In this document: in pieces, positions 15,524 through 22,572 of the stretch | Numbering within the stretch: the stretch's first letter is position 1 | How the letters are laid out: each line of letters opens with the position of its first letter | Virus record (IMG/VR): IMGVR_UViG_3300001472_000157 | Location: 1 to 25,374 of that record | Direction: 5' to 3' (one strand) | DNA length: 25,374 nucleotides | Source of the DNA: a virus | Notes under the pieces: model-generated | The model's input: the letters and a program-made list of their open reading frames with translations, nothing else | Told to the model about the DNA's origin: nothing | Databases searched by the model: none | Translations under genes and position numbers: made by a program

Positions 15524-17153
15524 GATTCAACCCAGCCTCTCCTGCTGTTTTGGCCACGTTCGCGCCCTTTTGCATCATATCCATGACTTGAGCGCCCTGC
15601 ATCATCTGCTGCTGCGCCGCTTGGGCCTCCTGCTGCGCCTTGGCTTCTGCCAGCAACTCTTCGTCAGACTTCAACAACATCGGCGGAACACCATTGAGTT
15701 CCGCAATGTGCCGAACAGTGTCCGCGCCCTTAACAACCTGAGCAGCCTGCGGGTCCATGCCTGCGATTGGGCCAATGAACTCAAGGGTTCGCATGATTCC
15801 CTGCGTCTCGCTCTGACGCTGCGCCCGCGCAAGCGGAGACACATATTCAATCTTTAGCTCTTGCTCGGCGATAGACTCAGGCGGTTCCGGCAGACGGCCA
15901 GAGCGTGACAGAACGCCGTAAATGCGCTCAATCATCGGGCCAAGGAACTCAGACTGAAGACGCCCCAGCGTCGGCCCCAGCAGCCGCAACGTGCGCTCCG
16001 TGCGCTCAACAACTTCCGTTGCCGTCATGCGCGGTGCGCCTTGGAACTGCAACTGGTCCAGAAAAAACATGGTTCGAATGCGCTCACGCAAATCGTTCAT
16101 CATGTCGTAGCTAAGTCCAATGTTTGCGCCCGTCTGCAACGGCTCAATACGCGCGCCGGACGACGCACGGTAATAATTCAAACCGCCGGGAATAGTGCGA
16201 ACTGGACCCAGAACGCCATCGTCAGGAACCAACAGCGGCGGATCAACAACTTTCTGCGCCGCTTTGATAGTGGTTTTCATGATTTCTTGAAGCATCTTGA
16301 TGTCAGGCAACGCCGTCATTGCCGGACTTCTTCCAAAAACCTCACCGACCGCCTTAGACCAGCGGCTCACCATATAAGGCATCTCGTCAAAGCCACCTTC
16401 GGCCAAGACGTGCTTGTCCTTTTCGTCGATATACACCGACGCAACAGGAAGCATGGTTGCAGCTTTCTTGCCTTTGTCCATGTCTTCACGGGGATACACG
16501 CAATGCAGCAACTGGACTTGCCTATCGTAATCCTTCTTCTCGTACATCTTGGCAATGCGCGGAGAAAGCGACTTCTCGCCCCACTTCTGAACAATCTGGC
16601 GAACGGTCATCTCAAAGCTGCGGAATACCGTGTCAATAATGCCGTCAGCATTTTCAGCGATAAAGATTTCTTCGATGTGAATTGCGCGGAAGCTAACGCC
16701 TTCACGATTTACAGGATCACCGATAAAAATACACGCCGTACCAATCGAGCACAGCGACAAATAATATTCATGGATATGAGACGAAAACGCTACTGACGGG
16801 GCTGCAATTTCAGACAATATGACGTTCGTCGTGTCTTCAAGCCACTGCTTGGCCTCGCTGCTGTCGGCTAGATTGCTCTGATCATCCTTGATTCGCAGGC
16901 TAAACCAGTTAGACGCCGGGTTTGTCAGCATCCCGTGCAGACCAGCGGCAAGCATCTCATTCGCATGGATGCCGGTGCTGTCGTACACATGCGTTGTTCG
17001 CTTGCCGCCTCTGGACCGCTCAGTGTTGAAATCAGCCTCATTCGGCAGAACAAGGTTTGTCAATTCCTGCCAGTTAGACTCCCACGTTCCTCGCTGGGCC
17101 TTCAATTTGCCCTTGCGTTTTACGAGATGGACGACTTGCTCCTGACTTATCAT
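15510..17153 (-). CDS. Portal protein (head-to-tail connector)
   Basis: A 547-residue protein, the same size class as T7 gp8 (about 536). The opening VVHLVKRKGKLKAQRGTWES, NWQELTNLVLPNEADF and then GIHANEMLAAGLHGMLTNPA with SNWFSLRI is the diagnostic start of the podovirus head-to-tail connecting family. Later GLSYDMMNDLRERIRTMFFL and MTATEVVERTERTLRLLGPT form the conserved stem/wing helices. The C-terminus (QQEAQAAQQQMMQGAQVMDM) is Gln/Met/Ala-rich, fitting the barrel or crown that projects into the head. Twelve copies form the DNA channel through which terminase packages the genome. It begins 9 bases after the upstream gene. Confidence 0.93.
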   Translation of the reverse strand: MISQEQVVHLVKRKGKLKAQRGTWESNWQELTNLVLPNEADFNTERSRGGKRTTHVYDSTGIHANEMLAAGLHGMLTNPASNWFSLRIKDDQSNLADSSEAKQWLEDTTNVILSEIAAPSVAFSSHIHEYYLSLCSIGTACIFIGDPVNREGVSFRAIHIEEIFIAENADGIIDTVFRSFEMTVRQIVQKWGEKSLSPRIAKMYEKKDYDRQVQLLHCVYPREDMDKGKKAATMLPVASVYIDEKDKHVLAEGGFDEMPYMVSRWSKAVGEVFGRSPAMTALPDIKMLQEIMKTTIKAAQKVVDPPLLVPDDGVLGPVRTIPGGLNYYRASSGARIEPLQTGANIGLSYDMMNDLRERIRTMFFLDQLQFQGAPRMTATEVVERTERTLRLLGPTLGRLQSEFLGPMIERIYGVLSRSGRLPEPPESIAEQELKIEYVSPLARAQRQSETQGIMRTLEFIGPIAGMDPQAAQVVKGADTVRHIAELNGVPPMLLKSDEELLAEAKAQQEAQAAQQQMMQGAQVMDMMQKGANVAKTAGEAGLNLVQS

Positions 17154-17162
17154 GCCAATGCC

Positions 17163-17738
17163 TTAAACGGTTGGAAGCGCAACAGCTTGGAGATTATAGT
17201 CAGCAATGGTCAGATTGGCCGTTGATGTTTCGTTTGTTCCGTGGATTTCAATGTAGTCATTGTTGCTCATCAACGCGCTGCCCTGCAAAGAAACTGCGCC
17301 GAGCTCTCCCGACGCGGTAATTTTGCGGGTGACTAGTGTCGGCGCAAGCAATGCCCCGGAAGAACCGCTGGTGTCGTACAGCCAAGCCTTAAAAGAAATA
17401 ACCTGATTGTTAGACGCCGCTGTGCAACTGAGCGACGCCGAGAACGTGACCACCCGGTTCGGAGCGCCAATGTAGCGCAAACGCCCGGTGTTGGTGCTGT
17501 TGTTGTCAAACAGAAGTTCGTTTCCAGAAAGCGCCGTGGTCCCAGCAATCTTCACATATGTACCGGCGCCCGAAATAACTGTCTCAGTCGAGTTGCCCTG
17601 CATCGAGCATTCACCAAAGCTGGGGCGCAACGAAACAATCAAGTCCCGCACATCGTTTGCTGTGATTGCGTTAGCTGCTTGGCCGTCCTGAAATACAGCC
17701 GAAAGAAGCGAAGCTGTTGTGCGAACGGTATCAACCAT
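17163..17738 (-). CDS. Virion-type beta protein upstream of portal (possible head fibre or decoration)
   Basis: A 191-residue protein. The N-terminal ~40 residues (SLLSAVFQDGQAANAITAND followed by VRDLIVSL) carry a motif (FxDG..A..IT..DVRDLI) that I associate with phage structural proteins. The remaining ~150 residues look like a jelly-roll-type beta sandwich (VISGAGTYVKIAGTTALSGN, RLRYIGAPNRVVTFSASLSC), similar in style to head-fibre or capsid-decorating lectin-like modules. The ATG overlaps the TAA of the 70-residue gene (TAATG). Its location beside portal rather than with the tail fibre makes a head-associated adhesin plausible, but this is inference. Confidence 0.75.
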   Translation of the reverse strand: MVDTVRTTASLLSAVFQDGQAANAITANDVRDLIVSLRPSFGECSMQGNSTETVISGAGTYVKIAGTTALSGNELLFDNNSTNTGRLRYIGAPNRVVTFSASLSCTAASNNQVISFKAWLYDTSGSSGALLAPTLVTRKITASGELGAVSLQGSALMSNNDYIEIHGTNETSTANLTIADYNLQAVALPTV

Positions 17739-17950
17739 TATTCACCAAGCAGCATCTTCTTGCCGCCAGCCTCTGCGTCGCCAGTGTTTAGCGAGCCGGT
17801 GAGAATCGTAGACTGTCTGCCCCGAGCGCCAGCCGCACGGCGGCGAGCGTCTTGCTCAGCCGCACGAACTTCACCGGCTGATTTTTCAGGCGGGGGCGGC
17901 GGAGGTGGGGGAGCAACTGGTGCCGCTGGCGCTGAAAATATTCCGCCCAT
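17738..17950 (-). CDS. Small proline-rich phage protein
   Basis: A 70-residue protein with an N-terminal proline tract (APAAPVAPPPPPPPPEKSAG), an Arg/Ala-rich helix (AAEQDARRRAAGARGRQS) and the ending TILTGSLN...GGKKMLLGE. Small proteins with an RRRAxxxxGRxSTILTG core and a terminal LLG are common near the portal genes of tailed phages. Their role is not established to my knowledge; they may be minor virion or assembly factors. It overlaps the next gene by one base. Confidence 0.78.
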   Translation of the reverse strand: MGGIFSAPAAPVAPPPPPPPPEKSAGEVRAAEQDARRRAAGARGRQSTILTGSLNTGDAEAGGKKMLLGE

Positions 17951-17987
17951 AGCTGAAACCTTTCAAAATTAGATTTGCTTAAGTGAT

Positions 17988-18446
17988 CTATATCACAGAT
18001 GTCGGTTTTTTGTAAATGGTGTATTTTTCGGTGTATCCCAGCCGCTCGTATAGCTGCCCAGTCCTGTCAGGCGTGATGCCCGCCGACACACCCAGCAGCG
18101 GCTCTCGAACGCCCTGCGCCTCGCACCAAGCGGTGTATTTCTTCACCAGCCGCGCGCCTATCGTGCCGCCCCGTTGCTCTGGCACAACATAGATCGCAAG
18201 GTCGCCGCTGGTTAGTTCAGTGCCGAAGAAATGCGGCGCAACATAACCGCAGCAAAATCCAATGATGTCGCCATCGCGTTCAACGACCAGCGCAAGCCAT
18301 GAATCAGGGTTGCCCAACATCGTCTCGCCAAGCTGCCACAACTTCTGAGGATCAAAGTCCAGATTCGCATATCTGCTTTCCTTGTGCATCTCCGCGCCCA
18401 ATACGAGCAGAACCGGGATGTCCTGCGCGGTCATGGGTCGGATCAT
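17988..18446 (-). CDS. GNAT-family N-acetyltransferase
   Basis: A 152-residue protein with the GNAT order: MIRPMTAQDIPVLLVLGAEM (strand 1 and helix 1), SWLALVVERDGDIIGFCCGY (strands 2-4), DLAIYVVPEQRGGTIGARLV (the acetyl-CoA pyrophosphate-binding motif A; the usual R/QxxGxG/A is here QRGGTIGA), and PDRTGQLYERLGYTEKYTIY (C-terminal motif B with the YxRxGY-type signature). It would transfer an acetyl group from acetyl-CoA to an unknown amine. Such genes recur within structural clusters of short-tailed phages; their substrates are not known to me. Its ATG overlaps the stop of the 30-residue ORF (ATGA), implying coupling. Confidence 0.88.
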   Translation of the reverse strand: MIRPMTAQDIPVLLVLGAEMHKESRYANLDFDPQKLWQLGETMLGNPDSWLALVVERDGDIIGFCCGYVAPHFFGTELTSGDLAIYVVPEQRGGTIGARLVKKYTAWCEAQGVREPLLGVSAGITPDRTGQLYERLGYTEKYTIYKKPTSVI

Positions 18447-18535
18447 TTATTGCCTTTAGACTTCTTCTTGCCGCCCTTAGACGTGCCCATCTTCCTGTAA
18501 CTTTCGGTCAACAGGGTTTTGATGTTTTTGCTCAT
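18443..18535 (-). CDS. 30-residue lysine-rich micro-ORF upstream of the acetyltransferase
   Basis: ATG at 18535, five bases past a GAGGAAG that overlaps the end of the previous gene, opens a frame ending at TGA 18443, which overlaps the acetyltransferase ATG (ATGA). The product begins MSKNIKTLLTESYRKMGTSK and ends GGKKKSKGNK, giving 9 lysines in 30 residues. The good ribosome site and stop-start coupling on both sides argue for translation. Function is unknown. It may simply couple translation, bind DNA or RNA, or be a lysine-rich partner or substrate of the acetyltransferase encoded next. Confidence 0.65.
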   Translation of the reverse strand: MSKNIKTLLTESYRKMGTSKGGKKKSKGNK

Positions 18536-18539
18536 AGCT

Positions 18540-18962
18540 CTACTTCCTCGCCTTGGTAGCTTTTTTAGATTCCATATCCATGATCTGATGCATAGCTTTT
18601 GACCGAGCATTCAGTTCTTCGCCGCTATTGTATACCGGCCATTGACCTGAATCTATTTCAGATTTCCAACGTTTGTATGCTTCGCCCTCAGTCATAATTT
18701 CCTTCTTTACGTTGTCGTAACCGGGAACCGAGACAAATTTACCGGCGTTTGGTTCGCCCGCTGGTATTTTTATGCCAGTGGAGTAAACCGTGACGGGACG
18801 CCCTTGGTCATCCTTGCCAACTGTGCCTTTTGCAATAGTGTCATCGTGGTATTTGACAATCCGCATTTCCTGCGGCGTTAGCCCCAACGATGATTTAACA
18901 GTAGCCACACCTGAAGGTGGCGATGGTAAGCTATTCTGTGGTTGCTGTGGTAAGCCACCCAT
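18540..18962 (-). CDS. Hypothetical protein between large terminase and acetyltransferase
   Basis: A 140-residue polar protein starting one base after the terminase stop, with GGGGAAT upstream. The N-terminus is Gln/Pro/Ser-rich (MGGLPQQPQNSLPSPPSGVA). The centre has LGLTPQEMRIVKYHDDTIAK, followed by a strand-rich part (GRPVTVYSTGIKIPAGEPNA) and KFVSVPGYD. The C-terminus is basic (MDMESKKATKARK). I recognise the general style from phages with this gene order but no named family. It could be a head-completion or packaging accessory factor; nothing in the sequence shows that directly. Confidence 0.75.
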   Translation of the reverse strand: MGGLPQQPQNSLPSPPSGVATVKSSLGLTPQEMRIVKYHDDTIAKGTVGKDDQGRPVTVYSTGIKIPAGEPNAGKFVSVPGYDNVKKEIMTEGEAYKRWKSEIDSGQWPVYNSGEELNARSKAMHQIMDMESKKATKARK

Positions 18963-18963
18963 A

Positions 18964-20271
18964 TTATTCCCCTATCGCCACGGCTTGACGGCCCCGGTAG
19001 TCGTTGGTCTCGTAGTTCATAACATTGTAATCCATATCAGCAACCGCTTGCTGGCGGTATACCTCGCCAGTTTTGTTCACCAATTTCGGGAATAGTTCGG
19101 TAAACCCCCACACCATAGCATCAACTCTGTCGGGCGATCCATCGCCTTCGTAGCCCGCAACTGTCATCTGGCACATCTCGGATTCCAACTGCGGAAACGT
19201 GCCGACATGGTGGATGCGGCCCAGCGAATAGAGCGCGCTGATAGGCTCGGCCCTAACGTGTTTGCCCCGCGTCGCGTGGACCTCGATGATATTGATGCCG
19301 GGGCGGACGCTGTTCAGGACGTGGCGGCACATATCACCGCCCTGATTCTTCTCAATCACAATCCCGTCGGCATCGTAGCGGTCGTACAGGGCGATGGCAC
19401 GCCTTGCCCATTGTTCCGGTGCGCCCCGTGTCGAGCCGTCTTCCAGCACGTAGCCATGACCGGACTGGCTGGACGCCACCGCCATGACGCCGTGGCTGTC
19501 TGAGTGCTCGTGACTAGACACCGCCGGGTCAACGGCTATCAGGATGCGTGACAGATCGTTCGGAACCTCGGTTTGACGCCCCTCGTTGATGTCTCGCATT
19601 GTCCAGATCGCGCCGACCGCTTGCGGCTCGTAGTCGCCTTCCCAGATATGGCTGTATCGGTCGGGCCGCATACGATGGTCAAGCGCCCGTTCTGCTTCAA
19701 GCGCTTTAGGAAACCACGGGTTGCTGTCGTGGTTGACCTGCACCACCGCCGCGCCTTCGGGAACGTCATCGCCGCGTAGGAACTTGTCAACCGCATCAAG
19801 ACGGTTGCGCGGGTTCCAACTGAAGTACATCTGCGATCCGGGCGAGCGAATGGTCGGTCGCAGTAGCTCAAGCGACTTAGCCGACAGCGTTTGAGCCTCT
19901 TCAACCCAAGCAATGCGGAAACCTTCCAGCGATTTAATACTTTCCGCCGTGTGGTCCTGCATCCCCATAAAGATAACCACACCGCCCTGCGTTGTTTCGA
20001 TCCGGTCGTGCATAACTCTGAAACGGTCGGAAACACCGAGAGCGGTGATCTTGTCGCCTATCAGCCGATATGCCGACTCACGCAAGGATTTCTGGACTTC
20101 ACGGATGCAAACGGCACGGATGGTCGGGTCTTCGATCATCCTGTCCACAATGCGCTCCGCAAAATGGTGCGACTTGCCGGACCCTCGGCCACCGTGTGCG
20201 CCGAGGTAACGCAATCCCGGCTGGAACAGGGGCCGAAATGCTTTAGGCGTCGGGATCGTTAATTTTGCCAT
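18964..20271 (-). CDS. terL: Terminase large subunit (DNA-packaging ATPase/nuclease)
   Basis: I choose ATG at 20271 (MAKLTIPTPKAF), giving 435 residues; a TTG at 20298 has poorer spacing. The ATPase domain carries Walker A at 27-34 (GGRGSGKS), Walker B at 118-125 (FRIAWVEE, catalytic Glu 124/125) and a coupling-motif-like stretch near 150 (FSWNPRN). The C-terminal RNase H-like nuclease shows its acidic residues at D248 (ILIAVDPAVSS), E307 (GIVIEKNQGGD) and D381/D384 (PDRVDAMVWG). It resembles the PBSX/Terminase_3 type. It cuts the concatemer and pumps DNA through the portal. Its start overlaps the small terminase gene by 29 bases. Confidence 0.93.
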   Translation of the reverse strand: MAKLTIPTPKAFRPLFQPGLRYLGAHGGRGSGKSHHFAERIVDRMIEDPTIRAVCIREVQKSLRESAYRLIGDKITALGVSDRFRVMHDRIETTQGGVVIFMGMQDHTAESIKSLEGFRIAWVEEAQTLSAKSLELLRPTIRSPGSQMYFSWNPRNRLDAVDKFLRGDDVPEGAAVVQVNHDSNPWFPKALEAERALDHRMRPDRYSHIWEGDYEPQAVGAIWTMRDINEGRQTEVPNDLSRILIAVDPAVSSHEHSDSHGVMAVASSQSGHGYVLEDGSTRGAPEQWARRAIALYDRYDADGIVIEKNQGGDMCRHVLNSVRPGINIIEVHATRGKHVRAEPISALYSLGRIHHVGTFPQLESEMCQMTVAGYEGDGSPDRVDAMVWGFTELFPKLVNKTGEVYRQQAVADMDYNVMNYETNDYRGRQAVAIGE

Positions 20272-20620
20272 CAACAAACACTCGCTCAATTGTTTCAATC
20301 CTGCCGGTATGTTCTATCTCTTGCTTTTCCTTCCAGCCCATCTGCGTCTTGGCCCAGAAGATAGCCGCCGAAGTGTCGCCGTTCATAACCTTGTTGAACA
20401 GCGTCCCGCCAACCTTGGCGTTCGCCAGTATCTTACTCTCGCGGATTTCCTTCTTGAAATGCTTGGCAAGCGTGTCCGCATCGATGCCGTCGCGGATCAC
20501 CATGGCAATCTGCTCCTGCGGTATGCCGACAGCCACCATCTGACCGACCTGTTTGCGCTCGTCGTCCGTTGGCTTGAACGGCGGACGGCCCGTTGGTTTA
20601 CCCGTTGGTTTACGCGGCAT
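20243..20620 (-). CDS. terS: Terminase small subunit
   Basis: A 125-residue protein immediately before the large terminase. The N-terminus is basic and proline-rich, with an AT-hook-like tract (RKPTGKPTGRPPFKPT). Next comes a helix-turn-helix (ERKQVGQMVAVGIPQEQIAM, then VIRDGIDADTLAKHFKKEIR) that would bind the packaging site. A second helical part (NAKVGGTLFNKVMNGDTSAA, followed by IFWAKTQMGWKE) is a well-known phrase in small terminases of this kind. The protein forms a ring that selects viral DNA and stimulates the large subunit. Its ATG lies inside the end of the methyltransferase gene (11-base overlap). Confidence 0.87.
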   Translation of the reverse strand: MPRKPTGKPTGRPPFKPTDDERKQVGQMVAVGIPQEQIAMVIRDGIDADTLAKHFKKEIRESKILANAKVGGTLFNKVMNGDTSAAIFWAKTQMGWKEKQEIEHTGRIETIERVFVDGKINDPDA

Positions 20621-21785
20621 CTGCTTCCAATCCCTTTTCTAATACCGAAAAAGACTTACCATTTGCCTCAAGCGTAGCATCTTTCCCGGTAAAGTCACAC
20701 CACCGCTTTACGATCACGTCGCAGTATTTGGGGTCGAGTTCCATAATGTAACCAGTAATTTCATACTTCTCTGCGGCAATTAGCGTTGACCCTGATCCGC
20801 CAAACACGTCAAGGATGGCTTTAGATGACAATTTGAAGCGTTTAATGATCCACTCCATGAGACTTACGGGCTTCTGTGTCGGATGAACTCGGTTTGTCTT
20901 TTCAGACGCTTGCGTGAATTGACGAACAACGCTTCTGAAATTCCCCCACGCTAACTCGCAGTCTGTTTGGTCAGAGTCGCCGTTGTTCTTATCCCACACC
21001 AACCAACACTCGCTGTCTGGCAAAACGCTGCTGTAATAATTTGCACCCCACCATATGTGCTTTGCGTTTGGCAGCATCCCGTATATTAGCCTGAACGAGT
21101 CCTTTGCCACGTCAGAATTATCATCACCAAGAATGTCTCCGCTGTAGTTGGCTGACAATACGCCGCTCTTAGAAACGGCATTTATCCCATAAGGCGGATC
21201 AGTATGAACCAAATCAATCTGCGCCCCGTTAATTAACCGCTCCACCGCATCAATGCTGGTGCTATCTCCGCACATCAGCCGATGATCGCCCATCAGCCAA
21301 ACGTCGCCCAACACCGTCACCGGGTTCTCCGGCACGTCAGGCACCGCGTCCTCATCGGTCAGCCCTTCGGTCGGATCAACCAGCATATTGGCTAGCATAT
21401 CATCGCCAAACCCGATCAGGGACAGATCGAAGCCATCCGCGTCCAAGTCTTTCATTTCCACCGATAGCAAATCCATATCCCACCCGGCGTTCTGCGGTAG
21501 CTGATTATCCGCCAGCACGTAGGCTTGCTTCTGCGCCTTCGTCCAGCCGGTCGCCGTCATGGTTGGCACTTCCTCAATGCCCAGCTTCCGCGCCGCCATG
21601 ACGCGGCCATGCCCCGCGATGATCTCACCATCCTCATCTACCAACACTGGGGTCGTCCATCCCCATTCTTTTATCGACGCTGCAAGCTGCGCCACCTGTT
21701 CGTCAGAATGCGTTCGTGCGTTCCTCGCGTATGGTATCAGCGCATCCACTTTGCGCCGTTTAATTTTATCTGCGGGCCAATCCAT
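20610..21785 (-). CDS. ParB-like domain fused to beta-class DNA methyltransferase
   Basis: I choose ATG at 21785 (MDWPADKIKRRKVDALIPYA) because AGGACAGGA lies just upstream; an extended reading to 21866 adds 27 residues over the previous gene. The protein has 391 residues. Residues ~10-100 form a ParB/sulfiredoxin-like domain, with IPYARNARTHSDEQ, EIIAGHGRVMAARKLG (GHGR at 58-61) and VLADNQL. The methyltransferase has motif IV DPPYG at 196-200, a target-recognition region, HPTQKP at 301-306 and the AdoMet motif DVFGGSGST at 326-334. This permuted order (motif IV before motif I) is the beta class, methylating adenine-N6 or cytosine-N4. No paired restriction enzyme is seen, so anti-restriction or packaging-linked modification is likely. 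Confidence 0.92.
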   Translation of the reverse strand: MDWPADKIKRRKVDALIPYARNARTHSDEQVAQLAASIKEWGWTTPVLVDEDGEIIAGHGRVMAARKLGIEEVPTMTATGWTKAQKQAYVLADNQLPQNAGWDMDLLSVEMKDLDADGFDLSLIGFGDDMLANMLVDPTEGLTDEDAVPDVPENPVTVLGDVWLMGDHRLMCGDSTSIDAVERLINGAQIDLVHTDPPYGINAVSKSGVLSANYSGDILGDDNSDVAKDSFRLIYGMLPNAKHIWWGANYYSSVLPDSECWLVWDKNNGDSDQTDCELAWGNFRSVVRQFTQASEKTNRVHPTQKPVSLMEWIIKRFKLSSKAILDVFGGSGSTLIAAEKYEITGYIMELDPKYCDVIVKRWCDFTGKDATLEANGKSFSVLEKGLEADAA

Positions 21786-21798
21786 AGTTCCTGTCCTT

Positions 21799-22377
21799 TC
21801 AAAAAGGTATGTCACTGTCCAGCGATTGCCGTGACAGTCTAGGGCGGATGTCTTCAACGACAGCATCCGGGAAATTCTTCTTCACCACGTTCAGCAGGGT
21901 ATTGGCTTCAAGAATGCGCCCCACTTCTTCCAGCGAGTAAACCGCGACACCTTCAAATTCTGGCATTGTTTTGATTGCTTTGAAAGCGTCAGCGTTAGAT
22001 CGCGCAATAGCGCACTTAAAACCGTCGTCGGTCGTGTAGCTCCAAACGTCAGGCACCAGCGCCTCGTTGCCACGTTGCGTGGCCTCAGTGTCCATCGCCG
22101 CCCAGCCGCGCGCCAAAACATCGGCTCGTTTAATTACCTCCTGCGGATCGTTCAAAACAATGGCCGCGTCCAGTTTCGCCTTGGCCGATCCAAACCGTGA
22201 GGCCATCTCAGGGCTGACTAGTTCTGGCAAGCGGTCGCATCCCCATTTGGTTTCCGCGTCAGTCGCTATTCTGTCGAGTGGCATAATGGCGTGGTGGATA
22301 GCCTCAGCAACACTGTCGCCTACGCCTCCCTGATCTAGTATGCGATCGGGACGCCGCCGTTTTGTTTTCGTTGCCAT
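21799..22377 (-). CDS. Replication-module protein with an SSB-type C-terminal tail
   Basis: I choose ATG at 22377 (MATKTKRRRPDRI), 7 bases after AGGGA; an ATG six bases upstream is too close to that site. The product has 192 residues. A basic N-terminus (KTKRRRPDR) leads into a helical body (GVGDSVAEAIHHAIMPLDRI, then FGSAKAKLDAAIVLNDPQEV and IKRADVLARGWAAMDTEATQ). A mixed segment follows (VPDVWSYTTDDGFKCAIARS), then a helix before the end. The last residues, SRQSLDSDIPF, nearly match the terminal DDDIPF of bacterial SSB, the docking peptide for replication and repair enzymes. The family is unknown to me. It lies between the PrimPol-helicase and the methyltransferase. Confidence 0.8.
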   Translation of the reverse strand: MATKTKRRRPDRILDQGGVGDSVAEAIHHAIMPLDRIATDAETKWGCDRLPELVSPEMASRFGSAKAKLDAAIVLNDPQEVIKRADVLARGWAAMDTEATQRGNEALVPDVWSYTTDDGFKCAIARSNADAFKAIKTMPEFEGVAVYSLEEVGRILEANTLLNVVKKNFPDAVVEDIRPRLSRQSLDSDIPF

Positions 22378-22421
22378 TTCCATGTCCCTTTTGTTTGTTG
22401 TGTTTTGCCCAAGACACCTAT

Positions 22422-22452
22422 GGGGCGCACATCTTTGCGCCCCCTATAGGGG
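22422..22452 (-). promoter_or_regulatory. CTATAGGNGG motif copy A, with stable hairpin and 12-base palindrome
   Basis: The minus strand reads CACCCCTATAGGGGG and then a perfect 8-bp stem, GGGGCGCA-AAGATG-TGCGCCCC (22422-22443). The palindrome CCCCTATAGGGG (22441-22452) overlaps one arm of the stem. There is no U-run, so it is not an intrinsic terminator. If transcription began at the G run, the mRNA of the 192-residue protein and downstream genes would start with this hairpin. Operator or promoter function is unproven. Confidence 0.45.
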
Positions 22453-22470
22453 TGAAGATCGGGGTATTGA

Positions 22471-22572
22471 TTAAGTCATTGATTCTATTGCGTTATTAGG
22501 AAAGCGTGTAATCAGATACCGCGATGTTGAGAACGCGCGCAATTTCAATGGGTTATGCTCCAAATGTACCAT
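22471..22572 (-). CDS. Possible 33-residue ORF coupled to the PrimPol-helicase
   Basis: An ATG overlapping the PrimPol-helicase stop (TAATG) opens 33 codons: MVHLEHNPLKLRAFSTSRYL, then ITRFPNNAIESMT. GAAAAGAG lies about 7 bases upstream. The coupling favours translation, but the peptide is short and unrecognised. A different frame of the same DNA reads IEIARVLNIAVSDYTLS without a start codon, which looks more protein-like, so the region may be a decayed gene end rather than a functional small ORF. Confidence 0.35.
   Translation of the reverse strand: MVHLEHNPLKLRAFSTSRYLITRFPNNAIESMT

Noticed and set aside
20610-21866. Longer reading of the methyltransferase from 21866
   Set aside because: The extra 27 residues overlap the preceding gene, and the ATG at 21785 has a clear AGGACAGGA ribosome site.
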